Positions 12,228-47,878 of a stretch of 64,000 nucleotides of DNA are shown piece after piece (the stretch's first letter is position 1; every line of letters starts with the position of its first letter). Below the pieces are notes generated by a model. It did not search any database, had not been told where the DNA came from, and saw only the letters and a program-made list of their open reading frames with translations. The stretch spans positions 7,063,984 to 7,127,983 of the forward strand of contig CM072512.1 in the NCBI GenBank assembly GCA_036898135.1. Reading direction: 5' to 3'. Source of the stretch: Oncomelania hupensis (Eukaryota; Mollusca; Gastropoda; Littorinimorpha; Pomatiopsidae). The position numbers and the translations under genes were made by a program.

Positions 12228-12525
12228 GAACATTGAAGTTTAACGTCTACACCCACCATTGAAGTGTAACGTCTACACCCACCCATCATTGAAGTGTAAC
12301 GTCTACACCCACCATTGAAGTGTAACGTCTATACCCACCATTGAAGTGTAACGTCTACACCCACCATTAGCGACACGGCAGACTGGGCATAACCGTCCCA
12401 GTCAATGAGACGGGGGCCCAAATCAAAGCTGAACCCACAGAACAATAACACTGCTAAGATAGACCTTGAAAAAAAGGCCACTGTTAACACACCCACCACG
12501 GGATTCGAGCCTAGGTCACCAGTGT
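12228..12525 (-). mobile_element. SINE T2, reverse copy with expanded 3' end
   Basis: The body (CACGGCAGACTGGGC to CCACGGGATTCGAGCC, the box B region) is in reverse. Its 3' end is amplified at 12231-12366. The head is degraded beyond 12525. Confidence 0.72.
12231..12366. repeat. 26-bp minisatellite, about 5 units
   Basis: Units of CATTGAAGTGTAACGTCTAC plus ACCCAC. One unit carries an extra CAT. The unit equals the 3' end of SINE T2. Confidence 0.9.
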
Positions 12526-14136
12526 AATAAGCCTGAACACAGCAATGGAGTAGACCATATATAGCGACGATGAATACAATTGAACAAATACACAGACTGC
12601 ACATTAACAATGTATGTGGTGGGATGATTAGGGGTGAATGGGTGGACAGGGAAAGAAGGATGAAGGGAATGATCCTTAGTTGTTTTTTTCCCACTCCCCT
12701 TCAAATGCTAATGATGTACACATTCACTTCACAACTTGGTTATGCTTGTGACATTTCTTTATTTGTGCCAGTTGTGGATATCTTCTTGTCAACGTTTAAT
12801 AACTGTACATTTCACATTATTACAATAACCGTGTAAGATAGGCATTATATTTATACAATCCAAAGCGCTAACAAAAGATGCAATTAGATGCAACAATTTA
12901 ATCTGTCATTCTTTAGGATTTTAACTGCAATGGCAGCCGAAGTCAAGTTTTGTATTGATGAGTTTCACATACAATTAGGCTGTTCAGTCACCTACACAGT
13001 TACAAACAAGAGAAGAAAACGACATCCAGAATAAGAGAATTGCAATAGCAATCCATTGGCTGAAATCTCTGTTCAAACGTAAGCTTTTGAGACTTAGTGA
13101 ACATGGCCGCCAGGAAAGGATAACTCCATTAGAAAAGAGTTACAACGGCAGTATTCTCTCCGGGCGGTGGTACAATTTCTCTTGCACAGTGTTCTGACGT
13201 CATTTTGGCCGCCACCCTAATCTAACGTCATTAGGACTTCACAGGCTAGCGTTATTTTATCATTAATTTTTCATTTCAGTACCTCTTTTGCAAACAACAA
13301 GCATGTGCGTAATTTTATATGCTTATCTGAAACGCCGAAAGCTGATAAATCAAAAATTAATGGTGTATAATAATAGATAATATATAAGTGTTCTTATATT
13401 CGAGCTTTTTCAGACCAAGAGCTGCTCAAAGCACTGTCGAAACAGGATCTAACTCACTCAATCTGTCCTAGGCACCAACTTGCTGCTTTAAGCGCTTCTG
13501 GCCTTTGGAAATGTTCAAATTGCATTATGTTGTTCACAATACTGAATAGTACCACTATGTACAAATACATGACAACGATGTATATTGTACACATCATCAT
13601 TATGTAAGTGTTTACAGATTTTTTTTTAAAAATATACAAGATACAGCAATCTCAGATTGATATAATAAAAATTAAACATATTTTGCAAAGTGTGAGAGGA
13701 AACATTTGTATTATTATGAATGGTAGATGCCGGGTTGATAATCCCTTTTTGTTTTCTTCTTTTTTTTAAATAGCATCCTATTTGCATTGAAAGTATTGAT
13801 ATGTATTTAAAAGATACGTGTTCGAAAGGCTTTACTCTGTATAGTGTAGGCTAATTGGGTTGGTATCAACAACAATAACAAGTGAATGGAGTTCTTGCAT
13901 AGCGTACTTTTCAGCTCAAAGAGCTCAAAACACAGTCCACCGCATCTAGTATCCTCAATGAGTTATGTCCCCTTAAGTTGAGAACGCATCTTAGAACGTG
14001 GTCGCGGCGGAGACTGCATATAACAGAAACAAGAGCATGCACAAAATAGTTTGTCAAGTCCAATCCAAAACACACACTTGCTGCATGTTTGCGTACTGTG
14101 TAAATATAAACGACATGGACCAGGTTAGTGTTAGTA
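12526..14136. other. No gene recognised
   Basis: AT-rich, with old T1-type SINE tails at 13388-13455 and about 13910-13965; otherwise nothing identified. Confidence 0.5.
13388..13455 (-). mobile_element. SINE T1-type tail fragment
   Basis: In reverse it reads GTTAGATCCTGTTTCGAC to GAGCAGCTCTTGG and CGAATATAAGAAC, matching the T1 tail. Similar old tails occur at about 13910-13965, 18635-18690 and 37484-37556. Confidence 0.55.
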
Positions 14137-14149
14137 CAACCAAAGACGA

Positions 14150-14546
14150 AGAATACAAAGCATGGAGATGAGGTGCTACAGAAGACTTCTGGGCATTTCC
14201 TATACCCAACACATCACCAACGACGAAGTCCGACAGACCATCACACAAGCCATTGGACAACACGATGACCTGCTCACAGTGGTGAAGAAACGGAAACTCC
14301 GATGGTATGGCCACGTCACCAGATTATCAGGCCTTGCAAAGACCATTCTGCAAGGCACAGAGCAAGGAGGTAGAAAAGGGAGACCGAAAAAGAGATGGGA
14401 TGACAACATTCGAGAATGGACTGGTTTGACACTGAACGAAGCCATCAGGGCTGCTGAGGACAGAGAAAGATGGAGTATACTGGTTAAACGATCATCTGTG
14501 GTGCCCCTACGACCTTTGGGTTACGGGACAGGATAGGATAGGATAG
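14150..14546 (+). mobile_element. RTE-like LINE 3' fragment with target duplication
   Basis: A 397-bp 5'-truncated insertion encodes MEMRCYRRLLGISYTQHITN onward and ends (GGATA)n. CAACCAAAGACGA flanks it at 14137-14149 and 14547-14559. The 13-bp duplication proves the 3' end of the family and target-primed insertion. The coding part stays open for 124 codons. Confidence 0.92.
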
Positions 14547-14559
14547 CAACCAAAGACGA

Positions 14560-15129
14560 CACTCTATTTAATGTTTTACAAGCGATTAATAGATAGTTCT
14601 CTTTATTTTAGCCTGAGAAAGATGTTTTGACAAACATTGATGCTTCAGAGACACAAAGGCACAGAGTGTTCGCGTCTTTGCCTCTCTTGTTGTTGTGCTA
14701 CAGCTATATTTATTTAGTCATAGCATTCAGTTTCACTGACCTTTCTCATTTCGTTAGTCTTTCAGCAGACAAAAACAAAAACAAAAATTTAAAAAAAATA
14801 AAAGAAGAAGAAGGAGGGAGGAAGAGAGAGAGAGAGAGAGAGGTATTGAGATAAATCTTCATTGTGTGGAGTGTTCACTGCCATCCAAGACCGAAGACAA
14901 CGCCCACCCTGCACCCACCCACCCCCACTCGTATACACATTCTCTACCCCCACCACCCTCTCTCTCCCTTCTTCACCCCCTCCTACCCTTTCACTCTGCC
15001 CGAGCGAAGTCAACGATCACATAATATAATTATGTGCGTCATGGTTTGGATGCCTTATATTAATTATGCTGCGTCTTATGTATAGATGACACTGCATTTT
15101 GTTTAATTGGGGTGGGTGGGTTCGGTTTA
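14560..15129. other. No gene recognised
   Basis: Contains a short GA tract at 14826-14842 and a C-rich stretch around 14900-15000; nothing else identified. Confidence 0.5.
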
Positions 15130-15380
15130 TACAGTGAACTCCGGATATAATAAAGGCCGGATAAAGTAAATATTCGGTTTTAGTAAAGTCCAGTCTTGGT
15201 CCCGACCAAAACTCTTCTTTGTCTCTGTTTTTAAAAATCGGATATAATAAAAAAAATATAGTAAAGTCCGCTTATAATAAAGTGTTTTCTAAGGCCCCTG
15301 GCGAGTTTTGCTGCCGCTTATAATAAAGTTTCAAGGGAGATTACTGTATTAAAGTTTCATGAGAGTTACTGACGTTCATA

Positions 15381-15588
15381 ATGAAGCAACATCGTCACGT
15401 CACTCTTACCCTGAAGCCTAAAAGAGATCTAATTCACTTGAAGATGAAAAGATGAAAAAAAAAAAAGAAAAAAAGAAATTGCTGAACAATTTGGAATTTC
15501 CGCATCAACAGTAACAGTGATTATGAAGGAGAGTGAAAAACTGAAGGAGAGATTTAACTGTTTGGCAGAAAAAGAGTACCTAGCTTAG
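15381..15588 (+). pseudogene. pogo-like transposase N-terminus, remnant
   Basis: ATG at 15381 opens MKQHRHVTLTLKPKRDLIHL. After a frameshift in an A-rich run, the text continues KEIAEQFGISASTVTVIMKE and KLKERF before TAG at 15586-15588. This is the CENP-B/pogo helix-turn-helix pattern. The DDE domain was not found. Confidence 0.7.
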
Positions 15589-15754
15589 AAACTTTCAAAG
15601 CAAATTAGACTTCACTTTCGCTATACATGATGAAATGCGTTTATGACTAAATAAGGGTGTTATAAGTTGAACACATTATAATTATACCTTTTGTACTGAG
15701 ATGAATCCGAATCAATGGAGAACTGGGAAACCAACGTTTTGACTGGACTGCACT

Positions 15755-16190
15755 TTCAAATGAGGCACTGTGGTCTAATGGTAATGCTTCGGCTTGCGGA
15801 TCGGAAGGTCCCGGGTTCGAGCCCTGGCCGGGCCATTGTGTTGTGTCCCTGGGAAAGACACTTTACTCCTGTTTTCCTACTCCTTCGGATGAGAGTATAA
15901 ACCGAGGTCTAGTCTGTGTCGCATACATTCCATCATAACGGACTTTAAAGATCCTGACGCTTATGTCCTAGACGGGTGAGTGCCGGTGACAAGAAAACAC
16001 CCAGCATGCACGTAGGTCCTTCTCCCCCATCCCTGGCTGCCCAGGATTGTGCTCAGTTGTCCGGGCGTCAGACCATGCGCCCAAAGGCTGCGGGTGGGCG
16101 TCTCGGGTGGCTTGAGTTAGATCCTGTATCGGCCAGCGCCTTGAGCAGCTCTTGAGCTAGAAAAGCGCTATATAAGAACGATTTAAAAAA
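15755..16190 (+). mobile_element. tRNA-derived SINE 'T1', full copy
   Basis: The head (15768-15835) has box A TGGTCTAATGGTAATGC and box B GGTTCGAGCCC. The tail ends GAGCAGCTCTTGAGCTAG, GCGCTATATAAGAACG and poly-A. It is a pol III SINE inside the pogo-like element. Confidence 0.82.
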
Positions 16191-17005
16191 AAAAAAGTAA
16201 AGAAGAGATTTATTCCTAAGCAGTTGCATGGCTTTGCAAGACAAACCATCTTTTTTTTAAATCCACCATATTGTTTAGGTTTTGTTCATGTCTTTGTTTG
16301 CTTTAATTTTGTGAGCTTTTTGTTTTTCCACAATGACGATAGTACAACATGTACAATTCATGATCTACTTTTATGATTTATCCTTCCGATTAAAGGGTTG
16401 GTTTGAAATAATTAGGACACGAAGGCTCACATGTTATCTCTTATCGGTAATGGACTCTCTCTCTCTATCTCTCTCTCTCTCTCTTACCCTCTCTCTCTCT
16501 CTATCTCTCTCTCACACACACACTCACACACACGTGAACTTACACACACGGACATAAACAAATAATACTGTAACATTTCAATCAATATACACAAACTGGG
16601 TTGTAAGAGAGGTATTCTTGAAGAGTTTATAATACCCGAGTTAATAAACAAAAATAACCAATCAACATATGTGAGCGTAATGGAATCCAATAAGGGACAA
16701 TGGACCTACTGCAAGTGTTCATAAAAAAAAGTATCTTTTTCAGCTATTTCCCGTGGATTTCTGGTGGCTTCATACGAAAGGCTAAAAGGACCTTTTCACT
16801 TTCGTGAAATATCACTTGTTATCATGTGGCTGTGTCCAGAAACAATAGATCTTGACGATGAGTGCATATTCATAATGTTCACTCAAGTAACGTAATTGCT
16901 ATTTACCTGTAATTACGATAGCAATAGGTAATACCCATTAGGGGGTGGGGGGGAAGGGAAACACAAAGAAGAAGAAAATCTAAATTTTGAAAAGGCCATG
17001 TTCGA

Positions 17006-17156
<151 letters not shown>

Positions 17157-17647
17157 CTTGTCCAACCACTCAAATAAATACTTTGAATTTTGTTCTTGGC
17201 AACTCTGGTAAGACAAACGTCTCCACGACGACTTATAGACGGCTGTCCGGGGGTGTGGGGCTGGAGCTGGGGAGGGTGGGGGTGTTTTTTAAAATGGAAA
17301 AACATAGTTTTCGTGTGGAATTCAGCAAGGGACAACAAACCAACACAGAAATATTAATCTAAATTAAAATATGTAATAACGAAAGCGATTCGTTCGATTT
17401 GCACTGTCTCATTTTAACTGTTCAACAATGTGAATCTAATCAATTAATGGGATTCAATTCCAATGTACATGTATATAACGCGCCAAATGTCAGCTCAATT
17501 TAGAACGATGTTGAGTTACGTGAACACACAGACAAATAGACACACAGACGATTACAGTCTGCAGAAATCCTGGTAAACGATGGAAATTCGAGAAGTCATT
17601 ATTTTGTTCACCGATTTGTTTTGCTTTTCTTCTTCTTTACTTGCACC

Positions 17648-18306
17648 AGGGCCGGATCCAGGGGGTAGGGGGGGGGGGGGTGCTAGGAGTGCTGCAGCAT
17701 CCCCCACCCCCACCCCTTGGCAACAACAAAAAAATAAATAAATAAATAAATAAAATTTAAAAAAAAGAAAGTAAAAGATGGAAGTTTTTGTTCAACTGGA
17801 AATACGTTATGTAAGGCAGTTAGTTACAGGACAGGACAGGATGCTATGCTATGTACGCGCCTTTCCCCAAGGCTCAAAGCACGGCGATCTATACCAACAT
17901 ACACGCTCACCTGTCTCATTTTACCCTCACACACACCAAATACACATACATCACTCAAACAGGTGGTGTACAGGCAGGGAGATCGCTATTAGAAGACGGA
18001 AGAAAATCGAATTTTTATTTTTGAAATTTTTATATTGACTGCATCCTGTACCATTATTGAAGGAAGGGAGGAAACCGGAGTGCCCGGAGAAAACCCTCGG
18101 CGACCTCAATAGTCTCGTACCTAAGTCACATACGTTCGCCCCTTACGGCAATCGAACCCGCGACCTTCGGCATAGGAAACCGGCGACTTATCCACCGCGC
18201 CACGAGTTTTACTTGTGGTGTTTCACCACTCTGTACCATACATTTCAAAAAGAACTAGACTAGCACCCCACCCCACCCCCTCCCTCGAACATGGATTGAT
18301 CCAGCC
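17648..18306. mobile_element. Possible hAT-like ends
   Basis: CAGGGCCGGATCCAGGG at 17648 and CAGGGCTGGATCAATCC (reverse, ending about 18306) look like terminal inverted repeats of an hAT-type non-autonomous element. No exact 8-bp target duplication was found, so the call is weak. Confidence 0.35.
17985..18215 (-). mobile_element. tRNA-derived SINE 'T3'
   Basis: The reverse head at 18140-18212 reads GGTCGCGGGTTCGATTGCC (box B) on the minus strand; the body has CTCGTACCTAAGTCACATA. Relatives are at 38640-38870 (minus) and 41333-41520 (plus). Confidence 0.65.
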
Positions 18307-18746
18307 CTGTGCACCCACATACACTTTAGACCAGCGTTTTCTATCTCTTTATAATGAGAGTGTCGGATTAGTAAACGTTAAATTAAAACAAAAACAAAGT
18401 TTCGGTTATGCTAAATTAACCCTATAAAATCGTTATTATAAACGAAGTCGGTTATAGTCAAGTAAACCTCTAAAACTGTATTATAAACGAAGTTTCGGTT
18501 ATAGTAAAGTAAACTTTAAAAACTTTACTGTAAACGGATTTTCGGTTATATTAAATATTCGGTTATACTAAAGATTTATTTGGTCCCAGGGCACTTTACT
18601 ATATCCGAAGTTCACTGTATTTCTTTATTTAACTGTTCTTATATAGCGATGTTCAAGCTGAAGAGCTGCGCAAGATGGTGGCAGATACTGGAAAATATAG
18701 GGTACTTCACTTAAACCTTTAGATTTTAACGGATTTATTGTTTAGG

Positions 18747-18750
<4 letters not shown>

Positions 18751-18829
<79 letters not shown>
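18751..18829. repeat. ATT microsatellite
   Basis: About 26 ATT units just right of the pogo-like element. Confidence 0.97.
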
Positions 18830-18830
<1 letters not shown>

Positions 18831-18894
18831 AGGCAGTGGCTCAAAGCCCGTTGACGACCTGGAGATGTTTTTTAAAAAGAAATTTAAAACTACC

Positions 18895-19215
18895 CTGAGA
18901 CACTGCGCCCCTACTCCTTCGGATGAGAGTATAAACCGAGGTCTAGTGTGTGCACGCATGCATTTCATCGCATGGGCTAAAGATCCTGACTCTCATGTCC
19001 TAAACGGGTGCGTGCCGGCTACACTAATACATCCAGCACGCGTTAGGTTCATTCTCCCTATCCCCGGTCGCCCAGAATTGTGCTCAGTCGTCTGCAGGTC
19101 AGACTTTGCGCCCAAGGGTTGCAAGTGGGTTGCTTGGGCAGCTTGAGTTAGATCTTGTATCGTCAGCGCCTTGAGCAGCTCTTGAGCTGGAAACGCGCTA
19201 TATAAGAAGGAAACC
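18895..19215 (+). mobile_element. SINE T1, head missing
   Basis: Starts near CTACTCCTTCGGATGAGAG and ends at CGCGCTATATAAGAAGG. Confidence 0.78.
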
Positions 19216-19825
19216 ATAAAACAAATTATTGACGTTTAACCCATGCATATTTACCTTGCAGATTTAGATCCTGCCCCGATTATGTTTGTGCCACATCGAG
19301 TTGATTGTGCGATATATAATAACAAGTGACATTGGATTGGTTTAAATAAACCCAAACGCTTTGCTTTCCCACCTGATAAAACTTTCCATAAAAACCGGTT
19401 TTTTTAATTTTAAAAATAATAATAAAGCGGCGTTTACAACATTATACAACCATAATTATCGTTAATATCACAACCATTTGCAAAAACAACATCACCGTTG
19501 GAAACAGAGTGCAACAAAAACCATACCCAAATATTTTTTTATATTAAATCCAATTTTACAAATAAATAAATAAACAAGAATTTAATTAGTTCATTCTTTA
19601 AACCAATGGAATAATAAATGCATAAATAAATAAATAAAAGTTTAAAAGAAAACAACAAAATAACTACGTAAATGAAATAATCTGATCTTGCCAAGTGAAT
19701 CACAATTTTATCTTAATACCCAAATCACAGATGTCTTCCTTCAGCAAAGTAGCGAATGCGAACAACAACAACAACAGCGTGAATTTCTATTTCAGTCCCT
19801 TTTTAAACAAATTGGTTGAAAAATT
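19216..19825. other. No gene recognised
   Basis: AT-rich with several AAATAAAT runs; nothing else seen. Confidence 0.5.
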
Positions 19826-20060
19826 ATTCGAACATTGAGGTTTAACGTCTACACCCACCATTGGCGATATGGCAGACGGGGATAACCATCCCAGGGAAAG
19901 AGGGGTATGGACCTGAGTCAACACTGAACCACCAAAGCAATCATACTGCTAAAATGGACAGTAAAAATGGCCACATTTTATATCGCCCCACCACGTGATT
20001 CGAACCTGGGTCATCGGTGTGCCAGGCGAACGCTCTACCAATTGAACTACGGCGGTGGGC
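19826..20060 (-). mobile_element. SINE T2, well-preserved reverse copy
   Basis: The tRNA-like head in reverse at about 19985-20058 has box A TAGTTCAATTGGTAGAGCG and box B GGTTCGAATCA. The 3' end is CATTGAGGTTTAACGTCTAC in plus orientation. Confidence 0.8.
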
Positions 20061-20153
20061 CGAAAAAGTTATTCCCTATTGAACATTGCGGATAACGTTT
20101 ATAAACTAGAACTGCTTTGGCCTGAAACAACACCTATTGTGATACTGACACTG

Positions 20154-20656
20154 CACCCGATACACATCGGTCGAACGCTACCAGAAGCATGCTTTTCTAG
20201 TCGCTTCAACAGGCCGTAAAGCATGCTCTTATGCTTCGGAGCATGCTTCCTATACGCTTCAAGCGTTATAGTGACGGAAAAAGCGCAATTTCACTGTAAA
20301 TATATACAATATGTTGCTCTAAAACATTCCGCTTTTTCCGTCTCAAAAACCCATTTGCTTTGTTGGATTCTTAAATTATATGAAACCAAGTATGGACACT
20401 ATCCGGCGTCAACAAACGGTTCAAAAACATTCTCAAACTGCCTAGAAACAAATACAGTTTGACCTAATTCGTCCCCTAGAGGAGACGAAACTGACATTTT
20501 CTATTTTCATGAGTTCATTGGCCAATGCTCCTAGGGCTTGAAGCGTATAGGAAGCATGCTCTGAAGCATAAGAGCATGCTTTACGGCCTGTTGAGGCGAC
20601 TAGAAAAGCATGCTTCTGGTAGCGTTCGACCCATGTGTACCGGGTGGACACTGTTA
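20154..20656. mobile_element. Inverted-repeat (fold-back) element with GCATGC-rich arms
   Basis: Arms of about 115 bp (20154-20270 and 20540-20656) are near-perfect reverse complements around a 270-bp loop. The arms carry several AGCATGCT palindromes. The loop contains GTTTGACCTAATTCGTC, also seen in the hairpin array at 31249-31425. It may be a MITE; no target duplication was identified. Confidence 0.75.
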
Positions 20657-21276
20657 CAGTGGTAGAGCCTAATAGTGCTGGTCTATGATTTCCTCTCACT
20701 TTAACGGCAAAAGTTGCCCCCAATGGAACGTTGCATGACACTTGGTTATACGTCTTCTGATATTGCTCATACGTCTTCTGATATTGGTCATACGTCTTCT
20801 GATGTCTGCTGAGCTCGCTCACGCAGTTGTCAGACGACGGGCCATTACTGGCTGCTCTCGTTACTCTGAGATAAAATCAGAGATCAGCAAGTAAAGTCCA
20901 CCACTGTTAGGTCACAAAACGATTTGTTTCACGGAAACGCAGTACTATTTTACGACAGTTCTCAGCCCTTTTCAATCAATATGGAGTTACTTTTCAACAA
21001 CATGCACACTTCTTTTCTTGCCGTTTTAATGCGTACATTTCCTCTTCATTACTTTTCAGTTTTGTCTTGATTAATAGACAACATAATACCAACATCCAAG
21101 TAATTGTTTCCGTTAGGCAGGCAAAATCTCTGTTAGCCTATAGATACACAGGACTGCTGGCACGCTGTGCTATCGAGGAACCATTCTACATGGTTGATGG
21201 CCCTTGTGCTCAGACCCATTTTGGCCACCAGTACTGGCGATGCATTGAAGCCACTGCCACCATCGTGGATTGCCCG

Positions 21277-44283
<23,007 letters not shown>

Positions 44284-44715
44284 CTGCAAATATACCGCAG
44301 CAAACATTATCCATTTATTTAAAAAATTAATAGAATTATTATTTGCAGATTTACGTGGAATTTTCATGCTTACTATTTTATGTAATTTCATATTTAGTTG
44401 CACTTTCTCAAAGGTCAAGGTCGCTAAGATTTATGATTTTCTAAACGCCTTTTTTTCTTCCTTTTTCTTTTTCTTTTGTGTGTGTGGGAGTGGGATATGT
44501 AGTGGGGTGTGGTGGAAGTTATTCCGCTTATTGTGTTATAAATAGATATGTGTAAGCTTTCCATCCATGGCCATCAACATCCGTCTCACCCAATTTTATT
44601 GGCTGTTCAACTTTCTTCAAACAATAATATCGCTTGATGGATGATCTGAGTGGAGGGACGTTAAGATCATGGGTTAAACGTTTATTCATTTTAACTTAAT
44701 GGTTTCTAATTACGG

Positions 44716-44896
44716 ACTTACAGAAGAAGACGGAGACAGAAATAGAGGCGGCAGGACAACGTTCAAGAATGGACTGGCTTGACACTGAGCAAAGCCATGA
44801 GGGTGGCCGAGGACAGAGAAAGATGGAGTATGCTGGTTAAACGATCACCTGTGGTGCCCCAACGATCTTCGAGTTACGGGATAGGATAGGATAGGG
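44716..44896 (+). mobile_element. RTE-like LINE 3' end, 181 bp
   Basis: Matches the LINE 3' end and finishes in GGATAGGATAGG. It is flanked by AATTACGG at 44708-44715 and 44897-44904. Confidence 0.85.
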
Positions 44897-44904
44897 AATT
44901 ACGG

Positions 44905-45649
44905 TTACAAATATTTTGTAATTATGGTAAAACTGAAGACGCACTGTATTTAAGACCTTCACAATACTTCAGCAGTATTAGAGATGATTGGATGACGTGG
45001 ATTTACTTCATTAAATGGATAAATTAGGAGCTGATCTATTCAACCCTAACGCGGTTGTTTCAATAGGCACATTGATCAAACAATGCCTAAGTAACCCCCC
45101 GCATATGCACCCTCTCCAGGGCAATGAGAGAAACACAGGAGGGGCAGACAGAGGGAGGAGAGAAGGAGAGAGAGAGAGGGAGGAGAGAAGGGGAGAGAGA
45201 GAGAGAAGAAGAGAGAAAGAGGGAAGGGAGAGGATAAGGGGAGATAAAGGGGAAGATCTTTGGAGCAAGAAGAGAGTCACATACACCCTAAAATAGATCA
45301 TTGATTATAGCAGCGTCTATTCCAAGTGAGACGCTTTGGACCAGGAATAAAAAAGAAAGAAAGAAAAAAAGAAAGAAAGAAAATGGGTAAGTCATTCAAA
45401 TGAATTTACAGACATTCACACGCATTGCCTATAAACACGCATTTTTAAAAGTTTTAATTGTCTTAGAGGCGTAGTGATTGGTCCATTATATGAAGTACCC
45501 TTATACCAAATATCATCAAAATCCGTCTAGCAGTTCTTCAGATATTCAGATTGACCGATAATCAGACTCCTACTGAATGGGGCACCATGGTTTGAATTGA
45601 AGCACATGTAAACCAAAACTCAACAAAATCGCTTCAGCCGTGGTTTTTC
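44905..45649. other. No gene recognised
   Basis: Holds a GA-rich low-complexity stretch at 45145-45250 and AAAGAAAG at 45350-45382; upstream of the first recognised BAIAP2-like exon. Confidence 0.5.
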
Positions 45650-45680
45650 TTTTTTCCTCTGTGTGTGTGTGTGTGCGGGC

Positions 45681-45712
<32 letters not shown>

Positions 45713-46015
45713 GAGTGTGGCTAGATAAAAACGACGTTACTCTGAAATACACTTGAAACTCTACGTACTTTCTTTTGACGGCCCCGTTATTTTGACGTCA
45801 AATCAGTGTTCCGTTAGGGTTAGGGTTATGTTAGGGTTAGGTTAAGGGTTAGGCTTAGGGTTAGGGTTAGGGTTAGGGTTAGGGATAGCTTCCAAAAATC
45901 GAAAAGTGTCAAAATAATGTCAAAATCATGTGAAGTGTGTCAAAATAATGTATGTAGAGTTTCACGACCGTCATCACAACGCCGTTTCTACACACATGTG
46001 TGTGTGTGCGTTTGT
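45650..46015. repeat. TTAGGG-bearing repeat with inverted arms
   Basis: GT tract, GGCTAGATAAAAACGACGTT...GAAACTCTACGTAC arm, TTTTGACGTCAAATCAG, a TTAGGG block at 45812-45887, then GTATGTAGAGTTTC...AACGCCGTTTCTACACAC as the inverted arm and a second GT tract. Related to 10772-11373. Confidence 0.75.
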
Positions 46016-46060
46016 GAGAGATATTCAGGACAGGGTGTTTAGCAACAAAAGGGTTCCAGG

Positions 46061-47689
46061 TGTCACGAAGAAAGGGATTTGGGGGAAGGGGGTAAGCTCT
46101 TAATCTCTAGCGCTGTGTTATCTCCTTTGATAGATTAACGTGCGATGACATTCCAGAGATTAAAGCAAGGCCAAACTAATAAGTGATAAACAGAGTGGAG
46201 ACGAGAAGGAAAAGTTAATGTACTAGTTAAGAAATTCACAGTCAAAGGCCAGTCAAGGAAATTGCGATTTCTGTAACTATCTACTTTTAATAATTTGAAA
46301 AGGGAGAGTCTTAGTCAAATTGTTCTGGGGTGATTCATCGGCGTGGCGTCTCTATTACTGAGTAGTCCGGTGATATTGGGGAAAGTCAATCTTATGGGTA
46401 CTAGAGCGATTGCAGACTGATCACATCACGGGGTGAGAGAGTATCTGTATGGGGGCCAGAGTTTCTGTGATAATCTGGCGGGTGGGGGTCTCTCAGGCTT
46501 AGGCACTTAGCTGGGGACTGCAGCGGCGATTGGTCCAGGATCCTCTGGATGGCTTGCCAGTGGTGGTGCAAGATGCTGTTCAGCAGTCACGCGAAGATGA
46601 CTCACTGACCACGAGTGAAAGTAGTGCTGTCTTTGTTGTGGCACAGGCGTTGAACTTGACTTACGTTGCTAGTCAGTTCAGAAATGGCGATGTCCCAAAT
46701 CACGCGTCTCATTGACCTCCCGGGTTGTCGGGGGCCTGCAGCGGGTCAGAGATTGGGAGTAGATACCAGTCCGGGGCGATGCGTCCGGCACAGGAACCCG
46801 TCTGCAACGTGTACAGACGCTGTATCAGCTGGGGATAGGGATAATGCGAATTCTGGGCCTGTGGTTTTTGGTCACCCTTATCAGAATTCAAATTGGCTTG
46901 ACCGGTCATGAGTGGAGCCGGTGCAAAAACCAACAGTCAAACAATGCATCTAGATTTACTGGGCCAAGGTGGAGGTTACTGGCAGCCACTTAGTATAAGA
47001 TACATTCGGCGCATTGAATGGGTTTGGCAACAGGGCAAATCTTTATACATTTGGGAAGCATGGTGGAAGGCAATAATAAGGGTACAGGACAAATGGGAGG
47101 TAGGTCTGGGCTGTACTTTGGATTCTAATCTATATGGAGGGGTTGGCATGGCATAGAATATCATACATGGGGTAACGGAGTATACAAGCATAAATTCAAA
47201 CATGACATGAGATATATACAAGGTAGAAAGTATGTGCAAGAGAGAAAGTACAAGTCATAGCAATACGTCAAGGCAAAATTATAAACATGAACATACATAC
47301 TGACAGGACGCATGAACATGATGGCGAACGATAGGTGATGGGGTTTGCTATATGACAAGGAGTAAATTCCCTCTCTTACCTTGGTTTTAGACGGGTGGAA
47401 GCACAAGGATACTGACGAAACTCAGGGGTCGCTCGGTGATGGCGGCGTGGATTCGCAGGTTGTGGCTTCGAGGTAGGGAAGTTAGCATCTGACGCTAAGC
47501 CTTGGTCAGTAACAGACTTTAAGCAGGGTACCCTCGGGGGCGGGGCTTAAGAGACTGTGCGAGCCTGCTTGGAAGTGGTGGCTGGTCAAGAGGGATGAAG
47601 GCAGGTTGAGGCGATCGTCGCTGGCTGCGCGGGGGGGTGACGGGGGGTAGCAGCCAAGCCTCAGAGGTGCTGTTGCCCGCCTTGTCACA
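46061..47689 (-). repeat. 3' LTR of the Gmr1-type element
   Basis: This is the 1629-bp copy at the low-coordinate side, starting TGTCACGAAG and ending TTGTCACA on the plus strand. It is matched by the copy 6871 bp away. Short ORFs in it occur identically in both LTRs and have no recognisable product. Confidence 0.95.
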
Positions 47690-47710
47690 GAGGCCCCCCC
47701 AAGGAAAAAG
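47690..47710 (-). promoter_or_regulatory. Putative polypurine tract
   Basis: Immediately before the 3' LTR, the minus strand reads CCTTGGGGGGGCCTC. The G-run in the position of a plus-strand primer supports a polypurine tract, although it is not pure purine. Confidence 0.5.
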
Positions 47711-47878
47711 GCGAGGACGTAGGACTCGACGAAGGCGCGGCCAACCAGCTCTGAGGGCGGCTGCCGGGTGCGACGAGGGGTTGCGATGATCCGGGTGATG
47801 CGGGGCGATGCAGGGTTCCGGGAACGGTGGTGGATGCCCAAGACTGGGGTCCGCGGAGCTGCCGGGTTTCGGCTACGG

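Noticed and set aside
15768..15835. Stand-alone tRNA gene
   Set aside because: Intact A and B boxes, but it is followed by the SINE T1 body and tail, and the same head recurs at 40635-40708.
20442..20822. Minus-strand ORF with QKTYDQY repeats, considered as a BAIAP2-like exon
   Set aside because: It crosses the inverted-repeat element, and its remaining part resembles repeat text at 5160-5275. The exon at 21346-21277 already ends the protein with the family tail.
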